Source of the DNA: a virus
Direction: 5' to 3' (one strand)
IMG/VR virus record: IMGVR_UViG_3300033153_006795
Coordinates: 1 to 21,393 of that record
Length of the DNA stretch: 21,393 bases
Part shown: positions 20,664 to 21,393 of the stretch, one piece after another
Layout: each line of letters opens with the position of its first letter
How positions within the stretch are numbered: the first letter of the stretch is position 1
Notes under the pieces: generated by a model
What the model saw: the letters and a program-made list of their open reading frames with translations, nothing else
Told to the model about the DNA's origin: nothing
Databases searched by the model: none
Made by a program: the position numbers and the translations under genes

Positions 20664-21393
20664 TATTAATATTAATGATTCAATATTATTCTTAGCATCT
20701 GCTAGAATGGCATTAGCTGGAATTGTTGAATCTTCTTCATTAAAGAAAAAAGAGGAAACAATTAATTATATATTAAAAGAAATGTCAGATTTCGATGTTT
20801 TATCTATGTTAGCATTTGAAGATGTAATTCCTGAGGAACATGATGTTATTGATGAAGCTATGGTTCTTGAAGTTATTAAAGAAAAAATTACAAATAATTT
20901 CTCTGAATTATCCGAAGTTATTGATAAAGATATATTAACTAATGTTCTTTATGAAGTTGGTCCAATTTCAGATAAAGGATTATCTTCATCTATGTTACTA
21001 TTAGAACACTCAATGAATTTAAATTTAGAAGCTAATGAAGAAAAATATTGGAAAAATCTTGAAGTTAGATTATCTGAAGTTGATCCTACATCTTATTGGG
21101 CTAATATTGCATCTAAAGGAGCTGCTGCTTTAAAAAGTAAAATATCAAAAGTTGGTTCAGACCTTGCAACTCAGAAAAATTATTTAGCTGGTTTAATAAA
21201 GAAGAAAGCAGGAATAACTGATACTTCTCAAGTTGATAAATTACATGGACTTATATCTAAACAACATAATAAAATTGCTCAATTAACAAAACAACAAGCA
21301 GCTTTAAAAGCACAATTAGCTGGTGCCTTAAAAGGTAAAACAGCAGGTGCTACTATAGGAGCAAAAGTTGGTGCTACTGCTGCAGAAGCTAAA
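20650..21393 (+). CDS. Probable virion-associated protein, 3' end beyond window
   Basis: ATG 20650 has AGGAGGT eight bases upstream, and the frame is open for 248 codons to the window end. The N-terminal part is helical and acidic (MLLYDININDSILFLASARM; LSMLAFEDVIPEEHDVIDEA). After SYWANIASKGAAALKSK the sequence becomes Ala/Lys/Gln-rich with coiled-coil character (KLHGLISKQHNKIAQLTKQQ) and then Gly/Ala-rich (GKTAGATIGAKVGATAAEAK). I recognise no family. Position after the tail tube and the composition suggest a structural or internal virion protein. The Gly/Ala stretch could be a flexible linker or membrane-active segment. Confidence 0.7.
   Translation, partial: MLLYDININDSILFLASARMALAGIVESSSLKKKEETINYILKEMSDFDVLSMLAFEDVIPEEHDVIDEAMVLEVIKEKITNNFSELSEVIDKDILTNVLYEVGPISDKGLSSSMLLLEHSMNLNLEANEEKYWKNLEVRLSEVDPTSYWANIASKGAAALKSKISKVGSDLATQKNYLAGLIKKKAGITDTSQVDKLHGLISKQHNKIAQLTKQQAALKAQLAGALKGKTAGATIGAKVGATAAEAK

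Noticed and set aside
1-21393. CRISPR array or tRNA cluster.
   Set aside because: I saw no regularly spaced direct repeats with unique spacers and no cloverleaf with a GTTC-type T-loop on either strand by eye; a tRNA scan could still find a degenerate one.

Overview
This window looks like part of a large, very AT-rich, contractile-tailed bacteriophage genome (a jumbo-type myovirus is the best fit). The evidence is a complete tail sheath gene, a complete tail tube gene, further probable virion genes, four free-standing homing endonuclease genes, and a dense opposite-strand block of small accessory genes. Purine-rich ribosome binding sites of the AAAGGAG type precede most genes. TAA, TGA and TAG all end recognisable genes, so the standard genetic code applies. 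The host cannot be named from the sequence.

Layout. Bases 1-4815 read rightwards: a probable virion protein (98-763), the tail sheath (947-2902) and a Vsr/EDxHD-type homing endonuclease (2971-4815), closed by a bidirectional terminator at 4802-4856. Bases 4861-16590 read leftwards, apart from one rightward HNH endonuclease at 10015-10977. From the leftward cluster's upstream (right) end it encodes: an L7/L12-like small protein, three small unknowns, a CCA-adding-type nucleotidyltransferase with an HD domain, a decayed gene, an AAA+ ATPase, an RlaP-type nucleotidyltransferase, two related small membrane proteins, a radical SAM/SPASM-like enzyme, a small membrane protein, a 53-residue protein, three paralogues sharing an N-terminal NSSS motif, two paralogous Cys-rich proteins, a GC-rich cassette (secreted TolR/ExbD-like protein plus a structured RNA), and a small nucleotidyltransferase-like protein. 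Bases 16822-21393 read rightwards again: a HAD-like phosphatase, a second HNH endonuclease, the tail tube, a second Vsr/EDxHD endonuclease, and the start of a virion-type gene that runs off the window.

How it works together. Two promoter-like motif classes match the strand split. AGAACAAAATATAAA-like boxes (48, 2935, 9983, 16789) lie 16-35 bases before rightward genes. A TTCT-ATATATAT-AATTA-like box precedes leftward genes (5396, 5937, 16731) and also lies at 1-21. I infer a late programme (structural genes plus endonucleases, rightward) and a separate, perhaps earlier, leftward accessory programme.

The most interesting points are: (a) an endonuclease whose Shine-Dalgarno is locked in the sheath terminator hairpin, with a promoter-like box in the loop; (b) a self-contained cassette at 5438-5963 with its own promoter, a secreted protein, a pseudoknot-capable GC-rich RNA and a terminator; (c) three proteins with a shared N-terminal leader-like motif beside a radical SAM enzyme; (d) a nucleotidyltransferase/AAA+ module that could act in tRNA repair; and (e) traces of recent endonuclease movement, including a 54-base duplication through one HNH active site and a truncated HNH gene fused to a neighbour.
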